Shown: positions 37,698-47,290 of the stretch, piece after piece
Position numbering within the stretch: the first letter of the stretch is position 1
Layout: each line of letters starts with the position of its first letter
Source: Afipia sp.
GTDB lineage: Bacteria > Pseudomonadota > Alphaproteobacteria > Rhizobiales > Xanthobacteraceae
NCBI GenBank assembly: GCA_017308575.1
Contig: JAFKEQ010000003.1
Location: 930,001 to 994,000 of the forward strand
DNA: 64,000 bases
Reading direction: 5' to 3'
Position numbers and translations under genes: made by a program
Notes under the pieces: model-generated
The model's database searches: none
What the model was told of the DNA's origin: nothing
What the model saw: the letters and a program-made list of their open reading frames with translations, nothing else

Positions 37698-38843
37698 ATG
37701 CAGTTCGCTCTGACTGAGGATCAGATCGCGGTTCGCGACATGGCGCGCGAATTCGCGGCTGAGAAGATCGCTCCGCATGCGCTGAAATGGGATGAGGAGA
37801 AATTCTTTCCCGTTGATGTCATGCGCGAGGCCGCGGCGCTCGGCATCGGCGGCATCTATATCCGCGACGATGTCGGCGGCTCGGCGCTGACGCGTTTCGA
37901 TGCGGCGCTGATCTTCGAGGCGCTCGCGACCGGATGCCCGACAGTGTCGTCGTTCATCTCGATCCACAACATGGCGGCGTGGATGATCGACGCCTATGGC
38001 TCGAACGCGCAGCGGCAGAAATGGCTGCCGCGCCTCTGCACCATGGAACTGATCGCGAGCTACGCGCTGACCGAACCCGGTGCGGGCTCGGACGCCGCTG
38101 CGCTCAGCACTCGCGCGGTCCGCGATGGCGATCACTATGTTCTGAACGGGCAGAAGCAGTTCATCTCCGGCGCGGGAGCGAGCGACATTTACGTCGCCAT
38201 GGTTCGCACCGGCGGCGAAGGCGCGGGCGGCGTCTCCACGCTGGTGATCGACCGTGATACACCCGGCGTGTCGTTCGGCGCGAACGAGCGCAAGATGGGC
38301 TGGAATGCGCAGCCGACCCGCGCGGTGATCTTTGAGAATGCGCGCGTGCCGGTCGCCAATCGGCTGGGCGAAGAGGGGATCGGCTTCAAGATCGCGATGG
38401 CCGGACTCGACGGCGGCCGCCTCAACATCACGGCCTGTTCACTGGGCGGCGCGCAGTCGGCGCTCGACAAGGCGCTCGCCTATACCAAAGAGCGCAAGGC
38501 TTTCGGCAAGCGCCTCGACGAACTCCAGGCGCTTCAATTCCGTCTCGCCGACATGGCGATCGAACTGGAAGCGGCGCGCACGTTCCTGTGGCGCGCGGCG
38601 GCCGCGCTCGACCGCAAGGACGCCGATGCGACCATGCTGTGCGCGATGGCCAAGCGCTTTGGCACCGATGCGGGTTTCGCCGTTGCCAACCAGGCGCTGC
38701 AACTGCATGGTGGTTACGGCTATCTCTCCGAATACGGCATCGAGAAGATTGTAAGAGACCTGCGCGTGCATCAGATCCTCGAAGGAACCAACGAAATCAT
38801 GCGCGTGATCGTAGCGCGCAAGCTGATCGAAGGCGCGCGATGA
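37698..38843 (+). CDS. Acyl-CoA dehydrogenase, probably isobutyryl-CoA dehydrogenase
   Basis: A 381-residue flavoprotein with LIASYALTEPGAGSDAAAL and QKQFISGAGASDIYV for FAD and substrate binding and catalytic Glu362 in HQILEGTNEIMRVIVAR. Its location between mmsA and the 3-hydroxyisobutyryl-CoA hydrolase points to oxidation of isobutyryl-CoA to methacrylyl-CoA. The stop overlaps the next start (ATGA). Confidence 0.9.
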   Translation: MQFALTEDQIAVRDMAREFAAEKIAPHALKWDEEKFFPVDVMREAAALGIGGIYIRDDVGGSALTRFDAALIFEALATGCPTVSSFISIHNMAAWMIDAYGSNAQRQKWLPRLCTMELIASYALTEPGAGSDAAALSTRAVRDGDHYVLNGQKQFISGAGASDIYVAMVRTGGEGAGGVSTLVIDRDTPGVSFGANERKMGWNAQPTRAVIFENARVPVANRLGEEGIGFKIAMAGLDGGRLNITACSLGGAQSALDKALAYTKERKAFGKRLDELQALQFRLADMAIELEAARTFLWRAAAALDRKDADATMLCAMAKRFGTDAGFAVANQALQLHGGYGYLSEYGIEKIVRDLRVHQILEGTNEIMRVIVARKLIEGAR

Positions 38844-39925
38844 GCGTGGCTGCTGCTGCGGAAATCGCGGGCAACGATCTGATTGTTGCACGCGAGGGGT
38901 TGGCCGGCGTTTTGCGGCTCAATCGTCCCAAGGCGATCAATGCGCTGACTCTCGATATGACGCGCGGCATTGCCGCGGCGCTGGATGCCTTCGAGAGCGA
39001 TCCCGGCGTTTCGCTGGTGCTGTTGGAAGGTGCCGGCGAGCGCGGCCTTTGCGCGGGCGGCGATATTCGCGGCCTTTATGAGAGCGCGAAGGCGGGCGGC
39101 GATCTCGGGCCGGTGTTCTGGCGCGAGGAATACATCTTGAATGCACGCATTCCTGATTATCCGAAGCCCTACGTGGCCTATATGGACGGCCTCGTCATGG
39201 GCGGCGGCGTCGGTCTGTCGGCCCATGGTGGAAATCGTATCGTCACCGAGAAAACCAGGATGGGCATGCCCGAAGTGGGTCTCGGCTTTTTCCCGGATGT
39301 CGGGGGCACGTGGCTGCTGTCGCGCGCGCCCGGGGAGATCGGCACTTATTTCGGCATGACCGGCCTCGCTATGACAGGAGCCGATGCGATCTACGCGGGA
39401 GCTGCGGATGTGCTGATCGCAACCAGCGACTGGCCTGCCTTGCGCGATGCGCTCACCAATGCGCCGTTGCAGGCGACGGCCAAGGACGTTCGCGCCATTC
39501 TTGCACGGTTCGCTGCGACGGCTGTCGACGCGCCCGTCGCGAAGCACCGCGAGCAGATTGACCGGGCTTTCGGTTTCAACACCGTGGAAGAGATCATTGC
39601 CGCGCTGGAGCAGGACGGCTCGGACTTTTCGCGCGAAACTCTGAAGGCGCTGGCCGACAAGTCTCCGACGTCGCTCAAGGTGACGCTGGAATTGCTCCGG
39701 CGTGCACACGGCTCGAAGTCGCTCAGGGAATGCCTGATCCGCGAATACAATTCTGCGCTCGTCGTCTTCACCAGTGCTGAATTTGCTGAAGGCGTGCGCG
39801 CCGCGATCATCGACAAGGATCGGAACCCGAAATGGGGGCCGGACCGCATCGAGGATGTGACGCCAGACATCGTCGCGAAATACTTCGCGCCGAACGAAAA
39901 ATACAGGCTGGTCTTCCCGGACTGA
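38840..39925 (+). CDS. 3-hydroxyisobutyryl-CoA hydrolase (crotonase superfamily)
   Basis: A 361-residue protein of the HIBCH type: longer than enoyl-CoA hydratases and with GGGVGLSAHGGNRIVTEKTR, MPEVGLGFFPDVGGTWLLSR, which are diagnostic. It hydrolyses 3-hydroxyisobutyryl-CoA in valine breakdown. The ATG at 38840 overlaps the preceding stop; the frame remains open to 38588 inside the acyl-CoA dehydrogenase gene, but that is a shadow. No separate methacrylyl-CoA hydratase follows; the crotonase at 34506 could supply it. Confidence 0.92.
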   Translation: MSVAAAAEIAGNDLIVAREGLAGVLRLNRPKAINALTLDMTRGIAAALDAFESDPGVSLVLLEGAGERGLCAGGDIRGLYESAKAGGDLGPVFWREEYILNARIPDYPKPYVAYMDGLVMGGGVGLSAHGGNRIVTEKTRMGMPEVGLGFFPDVGGTWLLSRAPGEIGTYFGMTGLAMTGADAIYAGAADVLIATSDWPALRDALTNAPLQATAKDVRAILARFAATAVDAPVAKHREQIDRAFGFNTVEEIIAALEQDGSDFSRETLKALADKSPTSLKVTLELLRRAHGSKSLRECLIREYNSALVVFTSAEFAEGVRAAIIDKDRNPKWGPDRIEDVTPDIVAKYFAPNEKYRLVFPD

Positions 39926-39959
39926 TCTTTCTCAGACCAACAAGAACGAGGGCAGGAAC

Positions 39960-40844
39960 ATGGCAAACATCGCATTCATCGGTCTCGGCAATATGGGCGG
40001 CCCGATGGCAGCCAACCTTGTGAAGGCCGGTCACAAGGTGACGGGTTTCGACCTCGTGCAGGCTTCGAAGGATGCAGCCAAGGCGGATGGCATCGGCATT
40101 GCCGCGACGGCCACGGATGCGGTGAAGGGCGCGGAGATCGTCATCACCATGCTGCCCGCGGGCAAGCATGTGCTGAGTGTGTGGAAAGAGGTCATTCCGT
40201 CGGTCGGAAAAAACGCATTGATGATCGATTGCTCGACGATCGATGTCGAGAGCGCGCGTCATGCGCATGATCATGCGACCGAGCATAATCTTCCATCGAT
40301 CGATGCGCCGGTGTCGGGCGGTACGGGCGGCGCAAAGGGTGCGACGCTGACCTTCATGTGCGGCGGCGACGATCACGCGTTTGCGCTGGCGAAGCCAGTG
40401 CTTGAGAACATGGGCAAGAAGGTCGTTCATTGCGGCAAGGGCGGCGCAGGACAGGCGGCCAAGATCTGTAACAACATGATCCTCGGCATTTCGATGATCG
40501 GCGTGTCCGAAGCTTTTGCGCTCGGCGAAAAGCTCGGTCTCTCGCATCAGGCGCTGTTCGATGTGGCGTCGACTTCGTCCGGCCAGTGCTGGTCGCTGAC
40601 GTCGTATTGCCCGGTTCCGGGTCCTGTTCCGGCATCGCCCGCCAACAATGATTACAAGCCGGGCTTTGCGACCGCGCTGATGCTCAAGGACCTGCGGTTG
40701 TCGCAGGAAGCCGCGAAGGCTGCCGGTGCTGCGACGCCGCTCGGCGGCCACGCCGAAAGCATCTATGAGGCTTTCGAGAAGGCCGGCCACGGAGGCGTCG
40801 ACTTCTCGGGCATCATCAAGCACGTGCGCGATCTGGCGAAGTAG
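39960..40844 (+). CDS. mmsB: 3-hydroxyisobutyrate dehydrogenase
   Basis: A 294-residue NAD-dependent beta-hydroxyacid dehydrogenase. It has the Rossmann motif FIGLGNMGGPMAANLVKAG, substrate motif DAPVSGGTGGAKGATLTF, catalytic Lys in GAGQAAKICNNMILG, and a C-terminal KDLRLSQEAAK helix. It produces methylmalonate semialdehyde for MmsA. GAGGGCAGGA lies before the ATG. It ends the valine operon before a palindromic repeat. Confidence 0.95.
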   Translation: MANIAFIGLGNMGGPMAANLVKAGHKVTGFDLVQASKDAAKADGIGIAATATDAVKGAEIVITMLPAGKHVLSVWKEVIPSVGKNALMIDCSTIDVESARHAHDHATEHNLPSIDAPVSGGTGGAKGATLTFMCGGDDHAFALAKPVLENMGKKVVHCGKGGAGQAAKICNNMILGISMIGVSEAFALGEKLGLSHQALFDVASTSSGQCWSLTSYCPVPGPVPASPANNDYKPGFATALMLKDLRLSQEAAKAAGAATPLGGHAESIYEAFEKAGHGGVDFSGIIKHVRDLAK

Positions 40845-40862
40845 TCCTTAGTACGCGCCGGG

Positions 40863-40965
40863 CGTCATCCTGAGGTGCGAGCCGTCTCGGTGTACCTCGA
40901 AGGATGACGATGGTTCTTGCGGCCATCCTTCGAGGCGCGCAAGAATGCGCGCAACTCAGGATGAC
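40863..40965. repeat. Palindromic intergenic repeat, family A, copy 1
   Basis: An inverted repeat with outer arms GTCATCCTGAG (40864-40874) and CTCAGGATGAC (40955-40965) and an inner pair near CCTCGAAGGATG (40895-40906) and CATCCTTCGAGG (40924-40935). A second copy with almost the same left arm lies at 48737-48841. REP/BIME-like elements of this kind are scattered in related genomes; it separates mmsB from the acyl-CoA ligase. Confidence 0.8.
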
Positions 40966-40996
40966 AATTCCGAAGCCGTTCGGATGAGAGTGAACC

Positions 40997-42715
40997 ATGA
41001 CCAAATTCCAAGACGCGCGCGCCTTTCTGCTGAAACACCGCACCGACTACAGTAAGGCTGTCGCGGATTTCCGCTGGCCAGATGAAAAGCAATTCAACTG
41101 GGCACTGGACTGGTTCGATGCCGGACTTGCGAGCGATCCCGAGAGCCGGGACCGCACCGCGCTCTGGATCGTGGATGCCGCGAGCGGGGCGGAGACGAAA
41201 CTGACATTCGCGGACCTGTCGCGCCGCTCCAACCAGACGGCGAACTTCCTGCGCGATCTCGGCCTGAAGCGCGGCGACCATCTGCTGCTGCTGCTCGGCA
41301 ATGTGGTGCCGCTCTGGGAGACCATGCTGGCGGCAATGAAGCTCGGCATCATCGTCATTCCTGCCACAACGCTTCTGACAGCGGATGAACTGCGCGACCG
41401 GCTCGATCGCGGCAAGGCGAAGGCCGTGGTGGCGACACAGGATCAGGTGGCGAAGTTTGAAGGTCTCGGCGGAGAAGGTTTCACCAAAATCGTTGTCGCT
41501 GCGACGGCCGATCACAAAGGCTGGCGGAAGTTCGAGGACGCCGCAAACTATCCGGACTCGTTTGCGCCGGATGGCGTAACGAACTCTGACGACCCCATGT
41601 TGCTCTATTTTACGTCGGGCACCACGGCCAAGCCGAAGCTGGTATTGCACAGCCACCGCAGCTATCCGGTCGGATCGCTCTCCACGATGTACTGGCTCGG
41701 CCTTCAGCCGGGTGATGTCCATCTCAATATTTCGTCGCCGGGCTGGGCCAAGCATGCGTGGAGCTGTTTCTTCTCGCCGTGGAATGCGGGCGCGACGATC
41801 TTCATCTGCAACCAGCCGCGCTTCGATGCGAAGAGCCTGCTTGCCACCGTCGCGCGATGCGGGGTGACAACGCTTTGCGCGCCGCCGACGGTATGGCGGC
41901 TGTTCATTCAGGAGCGCCTTGCCGACTACAAGGTCTCGGTGCGCGAAGTCTGCGGCGCAGGCGAGCCGCTCAATCCCGAGGTGATCGATCAGGTCAAGGC
42001 TGCGTGGGGACTCACCATCCGCGACGGCTATGGCCAGACCGAAACCACGGCGCTTGCCGGCAATTCGCCGGGGCAGGTCGTGAAGGTCGGATCGATGGGC
42101 CGTCCTCTGCCGGGATACAAGGTTGCGGTGGCCGATGCCGACGGCAATCCGGCGAAGGAAGGCGAGGTGCGCCTTGTGCTCGGTGCGGACCGTCCCGCAG
42201 GGCTGATGCTTGGCTATCAGGGCGATGACGGCAAGCCGAAGGGCGCTGACGGCGCGGTCTATCAGACCGGCGATGTGGTGTTTCTTGATGACGACGGGTA
42301 CCTGACCTTCGTCGGCCGTTCGGACGATGTGTTCAAGTCATCCGATTACCGGATCAGCCCGTTCGAGCTTGAAAGCGTGTTGCTGGAGCATGATGCTGTG
42401 GCCGAAGCCGCCGTGGTTCCGACGCCAGATCCGATTCGTCTGGCGCTTCCGAAAGCCTATGTCTCGCTGCTGCCGGGGATCGAGCCGACGCGCGAAACCG
42501 CGCTGTCGATCTTTCAGTACGTCCATTCGCATCTCGCGCCGTTCAAGCGGATCCGCCGGATCGAACTCGTGACCGAACTGCCGAAGACGATTTCCGGCAA
42601 GATCCGCCGTGTGCAGCTTCGCCGCCTCGAACACGATAACGATCGCAGCGATGCGTTGCGCGGCCGGGAATTCCGCGAGGAGGATTTCCCGGAATTGCAG
42701 TCCGGCGCGCGCTGA
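40997..42715 (+). CDS. AMP-dependent acyl-CoA synthetase/ligase
   Basis: A 572-residue adenylate-forming enzyme: phosphate-binding loop YFTSGTTAKPKLVLHSH, SPGWAKHAWSCFFSPWN, adenine-binding GYGQTETTALAG, the hinge GRSDDVFKSSDYRISPFELE and catalytic Lys in LPKTISGKIRRVQLR. It resembles medium-chain or aryl acyl-CoA ligases (benzoate-CoA ligase/AcsM group). It may activate a free acid such as isobutyrate or an aromatic acid for the surrounding acyl-CoA genes; the substrate is not shown. Confidence 0.9.
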   Translation: MTKFQDARAFLLKHRTDYSKAVADFRWPDEKQFNWALDWFDAGLASDPESRDRTALWIVDAASGAETKLTFADLSRRSNQTANFLRDLGLKRGDHLLLLLGNVVPLWETMLAAMKLGIIVIPATTLLTADELRDRLDRGKAKAVVATQDQVAKFEGLGGEGFTKIVVAATADHKGWRKFEDAANYPDSFAPDGVTNSDDPMLLYFTSGTTAKPKLVLHSHRSYPVGSLSTMYWLGLQPGDVHLNISSPGWAKHAWSCFFSPWNAGATIFICNQPRFDAKSLLATVARCGVTTLCAPPTVWRLFIQERLADYKVSVREVCGAGEPLNPEVIDQVKAAWGLTIRDGYGQTETTALAGNSPGQVVKVGSMGRPLPGYKVAVADADGNPAKEGEVRLVLGADRPAGLMLGYQGDDGKPKGADGAVYQTGDVVFLDDDGYLTFVGRSDDVFKSSDYRISPFELESVLLEHDAVAEAAVVPTPDPIRLALPKAYVSLLPGIEPTRETALSIFQYVHSHLAPFKRIRRIELVTELPKTISGKIRRVQLRRLEHDNDRSDALRGREFREEDFPELQSGAR

Positions 42716-42826
42716 GTCTCCCGCTTCTGCATGCCAGCAGGGCTGGCGGCAAGGGCATTTTTCACTTGGCCGGGCCTCTGTTCTGTGGAAAGTGCCTTTC
42801 AGTTCGAAAGTGCTGGGAGGTGGCTG

Positions 42827-43291
42827 ATGGGCGTTGCGATGGACCGCGAGGACTTTGTCAAACTCGTCGGCACCGAACTCGGCGTTTCGGAATGGCATAC
42901 CATCGATCAGAAGCAGATCGATGCTTTTGCCGCCGCCACCGAAGATTTTCAGTTCATCCATATCGATCCTGAGCGCGCCAGGCGCGAGACGCCGTTCGGT
43001 GGTACCATCGCGCATGGTTTCCTGTCGCTGTCCGTGCTGCCCAAGCTGGCTTACGCGACCATGCCGACGTTGAATGGCGCGGCGATGTCGATCAACTACG
43101 GGTTCGACAAGATCAGGTTTCTGACGCCGGTGCGCGCGGGCAAGCGTGTGCGCGCGCGTTTTGTGCTGTCGGAAGTGACGATGAAGTCGCCGAAGGAGTT
43201 GCTGGCGCGCACGGCGACCACGCTTGAGATCGAGGATGAGCCGAAGCCCGCGTTGGTGGCAGACTGGCTCGGCATGCATTTCTTCGCCTAA
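42827..43291 (+). CDS. MaoC-family dehydratase (R-specific enoyl-CoA hydratase-like)
   Basis: A 154-residue single hotdog-domain protein with catalytic Asp/His motif FIHIDPERARRETPFGG and TIAHGFLSLSVLPKLAY. GGGAGG lies six bases before the ATG at 42827, which I prefer over the in-frame ATG at 42839. It would hydrate a trans-enoyl-CoA to the R-3-hydroxy form. Sits 15 bases before an SDR gene, so the pair could run hydration and oxidation of one substrate. Confidence 0.88.
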   Translation: MGVAMDREDFVKLVGTELGVSEWHTIDQKQIDAFAAATEDFQFIHIDPERARRETPFGGTIAHGFLSLSVLPKLAYATMPTLNGAAMSINYGFDKIRFLTPVRAGKRVRARFVLSEVTMKSPKELLARTATTLEIEDEPKPALVADWLGMHFFA

Positions 43292-43306
43292 CTAAGGATA
43301 TTGGCT

Positions 43307-44239
43307 ATGGCAATCAGGTTCGATGGACGCGTCGCAATCGTCACCGGCGCAGGAGCAGGCCTCGGGCGCGCGCATGCACTGGGACTTGCGAAGCTGGGTG
43401 CGAAGGTCGTGGTCAACGACATGGGTGCAAAAACCGACGGCAGCGGCGGCTCGGCCACTCCTGCGGAAGCCGTGGTTGAGGAAATCCGCAAGGCGGGCGG
43501 CGAAGCGATCGCCAATGGCGCGGACGTCTCGGATTTCGCGCAGGTCAAGGAGATGGTCGCGCAGGCCGCAATGAAGTGGGGCAGCGTCGATCTGATGGTC
43601 GCGAACGCGGGTATCCTGCGCGACAAATCTTTCGGCAAGATGGAGCCGGAAGACTTCGCGAAAGTCATTGCCGTGCATCTCACCGGCACCTTCAACTGCT
43701 GCAAGGCGGTGTGGGACGGCATGCGCGAGCGCAACTACGGCCGCATCGTTCTGACCACGTCGTCCTCGGGCCTGTTCGGCAATTTCGGCCAGGCCAACTA
43801 TGCCGCCGCCAAAGCCGGCATGGTCGGACTGATGAATGTGCTCGCCGAAGAAGGCCGCAAGACCAACATCAAGGTCAACACGATTTCCCCGACTGCGGCC
43901 ACGCGCATGACCGAAGGCCTGATCGGGCCGGAAATCCTCGCGTTGATGAAGCCGGAGTCGATCACGCCTGCCGTGCTCTATCTGCTCAGCGACGACGGGC
44001 CGACTCGCACCATCATGGGCGCGGGCGCAGGTTCGTTCGCGGTGATCAAGGTGGTCGAGACCGAAGGCCTCAACCTGCCGCAGGATCAGTGGACGCCGGA
44101 CGCCGTCGCAGCAAACTTCGCGAAAATCGGCGACATGTCCACCGCGCGCGATCTCGGTGGCGCGTTCTTCCAGACTTTCAAGTATGTCGAGCAGGCCGCG
44201 AAGGCAGCGGGGATTAAGCTGCCGCCGATGGGCGGTTGA
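43307..44239 (+). CDS. SDR-family oxidoreductase (multifunctional-protein 2-like)
   Basis: A 310-residue short-chain dehydrogenase with GAGAGLGRAHALGLAKLG for NAD, NAG in VANAGILRDKSFGKM, catalytic Ser in TTSSSGLFGNFGQ and the Tyr-Lys pair in NYAAAKAGMVG. The RDKSFGKM segment and length are like the 3-hydroxyacyl-CoA dehydrogenase part of peroxisomal MFE-2 and like bacterial FabG-type partners of MaoC hydratases. AAGGA precedes the ATG at 43307. The stop overlaps the TTG start of the next gene. Confidence 0.9.
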   Translation: MAIRFDGRVAIVTGAGAGLGRAHALGLAKLGAKVVVNDMGAKTDGSGGSATPAEAVVEEIRKAGGEAIANGADVSDFAQVKEMVAQAAMKWGSVDLMVANAGILRDKSFGKMEPEDFAKVIAVHLTGTFNCCKAVWDGMRERNYGRIVLTTSSSGLFGNFGQANYAAAKAGMVGLMNVLAEEGRKTNIKVNTISPTAATRMTEGLIGPEILALMKPESITPAVLYLLSDDGPTRTIMGAGAGSFAVIKVVETEGLNLPQDQWTPDAVAANFAKIGDMSTARDLGGAFFQTFKYVEQAAKAAGIKLPPMGG

Positions 44240-45459
44240 GAATCTTGGACGTCGCCGTCATCGGCGCCGGTCCTGCGGGATTGATGGCGGCTGAAGTTCT
44301 GGCATCGGGTGGTGCGCGCGTCACTATCTATGACCGCATGCCGTCCGTCGGACGCAAATTCCTGATGGCTGGACGCGGCGGGCTGAATCTCACCCACAGC
44401 GAACCATTGCCGCAATTCCTCGCGCACTATCGCGAGGCGGAGCCGCATCTGCGTGCAGCCATCGAGGCATTCCCGCCGAACGCGCTGCGTGCGTGGAGCG
44501 ACGGGCTTGGTCAGCCGACATTTGTCGGTTCGAGCGGCCGGGTTTTCCCGGAAGCCATGAAGGCGTCGCCGCTGCTGCGCGCCTGGCTGCAACGGCTCGA
44601 TCAGCTCGGCGTCCGCATTTCCCTTCGTCATCGCTGGACGGGATGGAGCGCGAGTGGCGAATTGCAGTTCGATGCGGCGGAAGGCGCTGTTTCCATCAAG
44701 CCTGATGCCACCGTCATCGCGCTTGGCGGCGCAAGCTGGCCGCGTCTTGGCGCGGACGGAAGCTGGGCCGATATATTTGCCGCGCACGGGATTGCCGTTT
44801 CATCCCTGCGCTCCGCCAACAGCGGCTTTCTGGTCGGATGGTCGGACCTGTTCCGAGATCGCTTCGAAGGCGAACCGCTGAAAGGTGTCGAACTGTCTTT
44901 CGGCGGCCAGTCGGTGCGCGGCGAGATGACGATCACGCGGGGCGGCATCGAAGGCGGCGCGGTTTATGCGCTCTCCGCACCGCTGCGTGAAGCAATTCTT
45001 GCAACGGGCGAGGCGAAGCTGTCTATCGCGCTCCGCCCCGATATATCGCGTGCTGATCTGACCAAGCGGCTGAGTGCGGCGAGAAAGAAACAGTCGCTCT
45101 CGACTTTCCTGCGAAAACAGGCGGCGCTGTCACCCGCCGCAATCGGCCTGCTTCAGGAAGCGATCATCGCGTTCGATCTTCTTCCCTCGGCGATGTCGCC
45201 CGATCAGCTTGCGAGTTTCATCAATGCCGTACCTGTCAGGCTGACCGGCGTCGCCGCGATTGACCGGGCGATTTCCACGGCGGGCGGCATTCCATTCAAC
45301 GAGATCGACGCGCATTACATGCTGCGCAAAATCCCCGGCGTGTTCGTCGCGGGCGAGATGCTGGATTGGGAAGCGCCGACCGGCGGCTATCTGCTGCAGG
45401 CGTGCTTCGCGACCGGCGTCGCTGCGGGGAAGGGCGCGCTGGACTATCTGAAGCGCTAG
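44236..45459 (+). CDS. FAD-dependent oxidoreductase, YhiN/HI0933 family (TIGR03862 type)
   Basis: A 407-residue flavoprotein with dinucleotide-binding motif VAVIGAGPAGLMAAEVLAS, the family block GRKFLMAGRGGLNLTHSE and C-terminal FAD motif GVFVAGEMLDWEAPTGGYLL. Members of this family have no well-established reaction. The TTG start overlaps the SDR stop (TTGA), placing it in the acyl-CoA operon. Its stop codon overlaps that of the convergent ABC-F gene by four bases. Confidence 0.85.
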   Translation: MRILDVAVIGAGPAGLMAAEVLASGGARVTIYDRMPSVGRKFLMAGRGGLNLTHSEPLPQFLAHYREAEPHLRAAIEAFPPNALRAWSDGLGQPTFVGSSGRVFPEAMKASPLLRAWLQRLDQLGVRISLRHRWTGWSASGELQFDAAEGAVSIKPDATVIALGGASWPRLGADGSWADIFAAHGIAVSSLRSANSGFLVGWSDLFRDRFEGEPLKGVELSFGGQSVRGEMTITRGGIEGGAVYALSAPLREAILATGEAKLSIALRPDISRADLTKRLSAARKKQSLSTFLRKQAALSPAAIGLLQEAIIAFDLLPSAMSPDQLASFINAVPVRLTGVAAIDRAISTAGGIPFNEIDAHYMLRKIPGVFVAGEMLDWEAPTGGYLLQACFATGVAAGKGALDYLKR

Positions 45460-47276
45460 GCTCCGCTTTCGATTTCCTCGCGCAGCATTTCCAGTTCAAG
45501 CCACTTCTCCTCGGCGCTGTCGAGGTCGGCCTGCGCCTTGGCGATCGCGGCGCTGGCGGCGTCGAATGCCTTCCGATCCCTGGTGTAAAACTCCGGATCG
45601 TCGAGCAGCTTCTGCTGCTTTGCGATGTCGGCCTGCAGCTTTTCCATCGTCTTCGGCAACGTTTCCAGCGCATGCTTTTCGTTGAAGTTGAGGCGGCGCT
45701 TCGTCGAGGCTGGCGCCGCTGAAGCTTTCGTATCCTTGCGTTCGGCGCTGTCAGCCGATGTTGCCTTGGCCGCACGCTGCTTCAAATCATCTCCGCGCTG
45801 CGCCAGCATGTCGGAATAACCGCCGGCATATTCCACCCACTTGCCGTTACCTTCCGGTGCAATCACCGATGTCACCACGCGGTCGAGGAAGTCGCGGTCG
45901 TGGCTGACGAGGATCACGGTGCCCTGATAGTCGCCGAGCATTTCCTCCAGCACGTCGAGCGTTTCGAGATCGAGGTCGTTGGTGGGTTCGTCCAGCACCA
46001 GCACATTGGACGGCTTCGCCAGCGCGCGCGCCAGCATCAAGCGTCCGCGCTCACCGCCGGAGAGGACTTCAAGCGGTGTGCGCGCCTGCTCGCTGGTGAA
46101 CAGAAAGTCCTTCATGTAGCCGATGACATGCTTCGGCGTGCCATTGACCATGATGCTGTCGCCGCGCCCGCCTGTGAGTGCGTCGGCCAGCGTGGTGCGC
46201 GGATCGAGGCTTTCGCGATGCTGGTCGAGCGTCACCATCTCGATGTTGGCGCCGAGGCGCACCGTGCCGCTGTCGGGCGTATCCGCGCCGGTGAGCAGGC
46301 CGATCAGCGTGGTCTTTCCCGCGCCGTTGGGGCCGACGATGCCGATGCGGTCGCCGCGCGTGATGCGGGTCGAGAAGTCATCGACGATCCTGCGTTCGCC
46401 ATAGGCCTTTGCGATGTGCTTCGCTTCGATCACCAGCTTGCCGGATGTTTCGGCCTCCGCAGCCGCGAGACTGGCCTTGCCGGCGGTGCCGCGATAATCG
46501 CGCCGCTGCTGGCGTAGTGTGAACAGGTTGCCGAGACGTTTGACGTTGCGCTTGCGTCGCCCCGAGACGCCGTAGCGCAGCCAGTGTTCTTCCATGACGA
46601 TCTTGCGGTCGAGTTTGTGCTGGTCGCGCTCTTCCTCTGCCAGCACCTCGTCGCGCCATTCTTCAAAGGCGGTGAAGCCCTTTTCGATGCGTCGGGTCTG
46701 CCCACGGTCGAGCCAGACGGTGACGCGCGACAGATTGGACAGGAAGCGCCGGTCGTGGCTGATCATCACCAGCGCGCTGCGGCGGCTGAGCAGTTCCGAC
46801 TCGAGCCATTCGATGGCGGTGAGATCGAGATGGTTGGTCGGCTCGTCCAGCAACAGAATGTCGGGCGAGGGGGCGAGCACGCGGGCCAGCGCCGCGCGGC
46901 GCGCTTCGCCGCCGGAGAGATTGGCCGGATTTTCGGTGCCCGTCAGTCCGAGCTGCTCCAGCAGATACTGCGCCTGATAGTGATCGTCGCCCGGATTCAT
47001 TCCGGCTTCGACATAGGCCAGCGTGGTCGCGAAGCCGTCGAAGTCGGGCTCCTGCGGAAGATAACGAATGGTTGCGCCGGGCTGCACGAAGCGGCTGCCT
47101 TTATCCGCTTCCACCAGTCCGGCCACGATTTTGAGCAGCGTCGATTTGCCGGAGCCGTTACGGCCGATCAGGCAGACGCGCTCGCCCGCCGAGACCGCGA
47201 GTTCGACGCCGTCCAGCAGCGGCGTGCCGCCGAAGGTCAGTGCGATGTCTTTCAACTGGATAAGGGGAGGCGCCAT
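45456..47276 (-). CDS. ABC-F family ATPase (Uup-like ribosome-associated factor)
   Basis: A 606-residue protein with two ABC domains and no membrane segment: Walker A GRNGSGKST and GPNGAGKTT, signatures LSGGEARRAALARVLA and LSGGERGRLMLARALA, Walker B LLLDEPTNHLDL and LVLDEPTNDLDL. The last 90 residues (LNFNEKHALETLPKTMEKL onwards) are a coiled coil as in Uup. ABC-F proteins act on ribosomes or structured nucleic acids. The ATG at 47276 has GGGGAGG upstream; the much longer open frame beyond it is unsupported. Confidence 0.92.
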   Translation of the reverse strand: MAPPLIQLKDIALTFGGTPLLDGVELAVSAGERVCLIGRNGSGKSTLLKIVAGLVEADKGSRFVQPGATIRYLPQEPDFDGFATTLAYVEAGMNPGDDHYQAQYLLEQLGLTGTENPANLSGGEARRAALARVLAPSPDILLLDEPTNHLDLTAIEWLESELLSRRSALVMISHDRRFLSNLSRVTVWLDRGQTRRIEKGFTAFEEWRDEVLAEEERDQHKLDRKIVMEEHWLRYGVSGRRKRNVKRLGNLFTLRQQRRDYRGTAGKASLAAAEAETSGKLVIEAKHIAKAYGERRIVDDFSTRITRGDRIGIVGPNGAGKTTLIGLLTGADTPDSGTVRLGANIEMVTLDQHRESLDPRTTLADALTGGRGDSIMVNGTPKHVIGYMKDFLFTSEQARTPLEVLSGGERGRLMLARALAKPSNVLVLDEPTNDLDLETLDVLEEMLGDYQGTVILVSHDRDFLDRVVTSVIAPEGNGKWVEYAGGYSDMLAQRGDDLKQRAAKATSADSAERKDTKASAAPASTKRRLNFNEKHALETLPKTMEKLQADIAKQQKLLDDPEFYTRDRKAFDAASAAIAKAQADLDSAEEKWLELEMLREEIESGA

Positions 47277-47290
47277 ATCGCGGAATACTC

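Noticed and set aside
36162..38135. Minus-strand open frame of 657 codons opposite mmsA and the acyl-CoA dehydrogenase
   Set aside because: It spans two strongly supported genes on the other strand and has no family resemblance.
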